From assembly GCA_964588325.1 (NCBI GenBank), contig CAZPOR010000009.1:1-64000 (forward strand): DNA of 64,000 nucleotides, written 5' to 3'. The position numbers and the translations under genes are program-made. Positions 60,901-64,000 of the stretch are shown here, one piece after another; position 1 is the first letter of the stretch, and each line of letters opens with the position of its first letter. The notes below the pieces were generated by a model, which was not told the DNA's origin, searched no databases, and worked only from the letters and a program-made list of their open reading frames with translations. The stretch is from Thiovibrio sp964588325 (GTDB taxonomy: Bacteria > Desulfobacterota > Desulfobulbia > Desulfobulbales > Desulfurivibrionaceae).

Positions 60901-62020
60901 GGCCATGCTCTGCGGCAAGATCGGCTTGGAAGGCACCGGCTGCAATCCGCTCCGCGGCCAAAATAACGTGCAGGGCGCCTGCGACATGGGGGCATTGTTC
61001 AATACCCTGCCCGGCTACGGCGGCCTTGAGAACGACGCCCTCTTTGACAACTACGAAAAACTCTGGGGCATCAAGCTGCCCCGGCGGCCCGGCAAACCAG
61101 CCACCGAGGTCTGGGAAAACGTCTTCAAGGGCGATATCCGCGGCCTCTATATCTTTGGCGAGGACCCGGCGGTGGCAGACGCCAATATCGCGCATGTCCA
61201 GGCAGCCCTGGAAAAGGTCGATTTTCTGGTGGTTCAGGATCTCTTCCTGACCGACACCGCGAAGATGGCGGATGTGGTGCTGCCTGCGGCCTGCTATGCG
61301 GAAAAGGACGGCACCTTCACCTGCACGGAGCGCAGGGTGCAAAGGATTCGCAAGGCGGTTGAGCCTCCGGGCGAAGCCAAGCCGGACTGGCAGATCATCT
61401 CCATGCTGTCCCAGCGGATGGGCTACCCCATGCATTATAATTCCGCCTCGGAGATATTTGACGAGATCTGCCAGCTCTTGCCGCAGTACAAGGGCCTTTC
61501 GTACGAGCGGCTGGAAAAGGTCGGTCTGCAATGGCCGGTGCCGGATCAGAACCATCCCGGCACAGCGGTGCTCCACACCGAGAAATTCACCCGCGGCAAG
61601 GGCTTGTTCATCCCCGAGGATTACATCCCGCCGGTGGAGCTGCCCGATGAGGAGTATCCGCTGCTGTTCACCACGGGCCGCGACATAGCCCGCTACAATT
61701 TCAGCAGCATGACCGGCAAGACCGCGGAGATCGACGAGGTCAGCCCGGAGTGCTTTGCCGAGGTGCATCCCGCGGATGCCGAGCGGTTGGGGCTCAAGGA
61801 GAAAAACTGGGTTCGGCTTACTTCCCGGCGCGGTTCGGTTCAGATGCGGGCCATCATCACCGACCGGACCCAGGAGGGCACGATCTTCACCACCTACAAC
61901 CATTTACAGGCGCTGGTGAATATGCTGACTCTGGATGCTCTCGATCGTCTTTCCCGGACTCCGGAGTATAAGCTCTGCGCCATCAAGGTTGAAGTATTGG
62001 GCGATGAGTTACCGGATTGA
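57905..62020 (+). CDS. fdhA: selenocysteine formate dehydrogenase fused to ferredoxin and GltD-type flavoprotein modules
   Basis: 1371 residues if the in-frame TGA at 60374-60376 is read as selenocysteine (Sec824). The context, DHCARL-Sec-HAPTVASLA, is the formate dehydrogenase active-site motif. Domains: [2Fe-2S] ferredoxin with Cys33, Cys44, Cys47 and Cys61; GltD-like cysteines (DCKAPCNLTC, CPRFCETRC); FAD fold KIAVIGGGPSGMTGAYYLA (~190) and NAD(P) fold AVVFGGNNVAMEVARSL (~322); CLSCGCRAYDRC; two ferredoxin clusters (CIYCKRCQNSC near 623, CVNCGACVDNC); then molybdo/tungstopterin FdhA, starting CPYCGAGC near 698, to the end. This suggests a soluble enzyme exchanging electrons between formate, NAD(P)H and ferredoxin, possibly with the HdrA encoded next. 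It starts 77 bp after acsC; the ribosome site is weak. Confidence 0.95.
60374..60409 (+). promoter_or_regulatory. Sec codon and candidate bacterial SECIS of fdhA
   Basis: UGA (60374-60376), 11 nt, then a hairpin: ggtg-gcca, loop gtt, tggc, 3-nt bulge, cacc (60388-60409). The 11-nt spacing and the GU-containing apical loop resemble the E. coli fdhF SECIS. Confidence 0.75.
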
Positions 62021-62076
62021 CCTTTTTTGGAGTGCGGTTTGGCTCCTCAATTTTCTAATTTGAGTGGAGTTACACG

Positions 62077-64000
62077 ATGGGACAAGCAAAAGATAAGAAG
62101 TCAGGGACGGTGATGGTCGTCGGCGGCGGTATCGCCGGGGTTCAGGCAGCCCTTGATTTGACCGAGCTTGGCTACTATGTCTATCTGGTGGAAAAATCAG
62201 CGGCCATTGGCGGCGCCATGGCGCAGTTGGATAAAACCTTTCCAACCAACGACTGCTCGCTTTGAATACTCGCGCCTAAGCTGGTAGAGGCCGGTCGGTC
62301 TCCCAATATCGAAATCCTGAGCAACGCTGATTTTCTTTCCCTGGACGGAAAGCCGGGCAATTTTACCGCCAAGCTGCGGATGCGCCCGCGCTATATCGAC
62401 GCGGACAAATGCACGGCCTGCGGTCTGTGCACCAAATACTGCCCCAGGCATCTGGTGGATCAGTACAACGAAGGCTTGGCCGTCACCCGGCCCATCCACA
62501 TCGACTATGCCCAGGCAGTGCCCGCCACCTATTTCATCGATCCGGAGGCCTGCCTGTACCTGAAGCACGGCACCTGCCAGATCTGCGTTTGCACCTGCCA
62601 GAGCAAGGCCATTGATTTCAGCCAGAAGGCAGAGGAAAAAGAGCTGCAGATCGGCGCGGTGATCATGGCCCCTGGCTTTGGCCGCATCCCCGATGCAACC
62701 CTGGCCAAGTACAGTTACGGCCAGCATCCCGACGTCATGACCAGCTTGGAGTTCGAGCGGCTGCTCTGCGCCTCCGGCCCCTTTGAGGGCGAGGTCAAGT
62801 GCCTTTCCGACCGCAGGCATCCCAAGAAGATCGCCTTTATCCAGTGCGTGGGCTCCCGGGATCTCGGCTGCAACAACGGCTACTGTTCCTCGGTCTGCTG
62901 CATGTATGCGATCAAGGAGGCCATGGTTGCCAAGGAGCACGATCCCGAGGTGGAGATCACCATCTACTACATGGACATGCGGACCCAGGGCAAGGGCTTC
63001 GATGCCGCCCAGAAAAAGGCCGAGTCCATGGGGATCAAGTTTGTCCGGGCCAAGGTGGCTGATGTCATGCCGTGGGACAAGAACCTCAAGCTGACCTATT
63101 CCACCATGGACGGGACGCACTCCTTCGAGCCCTTTGATATCGTGGTGCTCTCCGTGGGTCTCGATGCTCCGGCCGATGCCAAGAACCTCGGCGAAATCGC
63201 CGGGTTTGCCTTGAATAACTACGACTTCTGCAAGACCGAGACCTTTGCCCCCTTGCTCACCACCAGGCCTGGAGTCATGGTGGCCGGCGCTTTCCAGGGC
63301 CCCAAGGATATCCCGGAAAGCGTCACCCAGTCCAGCGCGGCCGCAGGCATCGCCGCCGGGTTGATTGCCAAGGACCGCGGCAAGGCCCTGGTCCACAAGA
63401 CCTATCCCCAGGAGCAGGAAACCGGCAAGGATGAAGAGGTCCGCATCGGCGTTTTCGTCTGCCATTGCGGAATCAACATCGGCAGCGTGGTCGACGTACC
63501 CGCGGTGGAGCAGTACACCGAGGGCATGGAAGGCGTGGTCTACCATGCCCAGAGCCTGTACAGTTGTTCGCAGGATGCTCAGGAGGTGCTCAAGGCAAAG
63601 ATCAAGGAGCACAACCTGAACCGCGTTGTTATCGCGGCCTGTTCTCCGAGAACCCATGAGCCGCTCTTCCAGGAAACCCTGAAGGATGCTGGCCTGAACC
63701 GCTGTCTCTTCGAGATGGTCAATATCCGCGACCACTGCTCCTGGGTACATGCCAACGAGCCCGCGGCCGCGACGCAGAAGTCCAAGGATCTGGTGCGCAT
63801 GGGTATTGCCAAGGCCCGTCATATCCAGCCCCTGCCCGAGCAGACCGTGCCGGTTACCCCCAAGGCCCTGGTTTTGGGCGGCGGGGTGGCAGGCTTGACT
63901 GCGGCGCTGACCTTAGCGGAGCAGGGTTTCCACACCACGGTGGTGGAAAAGGAGGCGACCCTGGGCGGTCATCTCCAGCATCTTTCCTTCACCCTCCAGG
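62077..64000 (+). CDS. hdrA: selenocysteine HdrA-family electron-transfer flavoprotein (3' end missing)
   Basis: Starts at an ATG 56 bp after fdhA and continues past the window end (641 codons seen). The in-frame TGA at 62263-62265 is read as Sec63: NDCSL-Sec-ILAPKLVE lines up with the CSxCILAPK motif of Cys-type HdrA, and reading continues cleanly. Domains: FAD fold VMVVGGGIAGVQAALDL (~13), [4Fe-4S] motif CTACGLCTKYCPRHL, a second cysteine group CLYLKHGTCQICVCTC, then GSRDLGCNNGYCSSVCC. Near the window end a second flavin fold begins (ALVLGGGVAGLTAALTLAE), so this is a double-length HdrA. HdrA proteins bifurcate electrons from a low- and a high-potential carrier; here the partner is probably the formate dehydrogenase just upstream. 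hdrB/hdrC are not reached. Confidence 0.93.
62263..62291 (+). promoter_or_regulatory. Sec codon and candidate SECIS of hdrA
   Basis: UGA (62263-62265), then gcct (62274-62277) and aggc (62288-62291) can pair around a 10-nt loop containing ggu; an alternative fold pairs cta with tag with a 3' bulge. The structure is weaker than in fdhA. Confidence 0.55.

Noticed and set aside
62263..62265. Stop codon truncating HdrA after 62 residues
   Set aside because: It replaces the Cys codon of the conserved CSxCILAPK motif and the frame continues to the window end with intact domains.

Overview
The window reads as a chromosomal segment of an anaerobic, autotrophy-capable Desulfobacterota bacterium, most likely near Desulfobulbales. 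This is inferred from gene content only: a bacterial CODH/acetyl-CoA synthase cluster, two selenoproteins (formate dehydrogenase and HdrA), a six-haem NapC/NirT-type cytochrome, a thiosulfate/polysulfide-reductase-like molybdoenzyme and full-length NifU. It is dense and GC-rich, with no insertion sequence, prophage or CRISPR array. One initiator tRNA was found.

Layout. 1-3131: the 3' part of a Cache-domain-fused pentameric ligand-gated ion channel and an unfamiliar membrane protein. 3391-6391 (minus): phosphohexomutase and a REC-REC-GGDEF diguanylate cyclase. 6640-9078: PEP synthase with a clear promoter and terminator. 9183-13897 (minus): tolQ-tolR-tolA-tolB-cpoB with no pal in its usual place. 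14283-17246: homoserine dehydrogenase, cofactor-independent phosphoglycerate mutase and a YbgC-type thioesterase, then tRNA-fMet. 17501-24786: a small hypothetical gene, an HtrA protease, a membrane iron-sulfur protein, a DUF21/CBS protein, a pseudo-receiver/HDOD protein and leucyl aminopeptidase. 24972-29850 (minus): a MerR regulator with a Cys/Trp-rich tail, the multihaem cytochrome, FtsH and two related small membrane proteins.

30115-36604 is a respiratory island. A RegB/RegA-like two-component system plus a NosL-like protein is divergent from torD, a Tat-exported molybdoenzyme and its four-cluster iron-sulfur subunit. A palindrome with a near-perfect RegA/RegR-type box lies between the two transcripts, and no NrfD/PsrC membrane subunit is encoded. 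36744-40610 holds a lipoprotein gene, a higBA toxin-antitoxin pair with an apparently leaderless toxin mRNA, and uvrC flanked by two related palindromic repeats. 40721-45604 holds nifU, nifS, thyX and fhs; 45897-48110 is a PilB-type ATPase with an added cyclic-nucleotide-binding domain.

48403-64000 is the core Wood-Ljungdahl block: folD, CO dehydrogenase, a MetF-AcsD fusion, acsB, acsC, then a 1371-residue selenocysteine formate dehydrogenase carrying a ferredoxin and a GltD-type flavoprotein module, and a selenocysteine HdrA running off the end. With fhs this covers formate production, activation and reduction, and acetyl-CoA assembly. The methyltransferase gene acsE and the maturation gene cooC are not visible. 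The most unusual items are the Sec-containing Fdh-GltD/HdrA pair, the MetF-AcsD fusion with a preserved internal start signal, the Cache-channel fusion and the RegA-box island.
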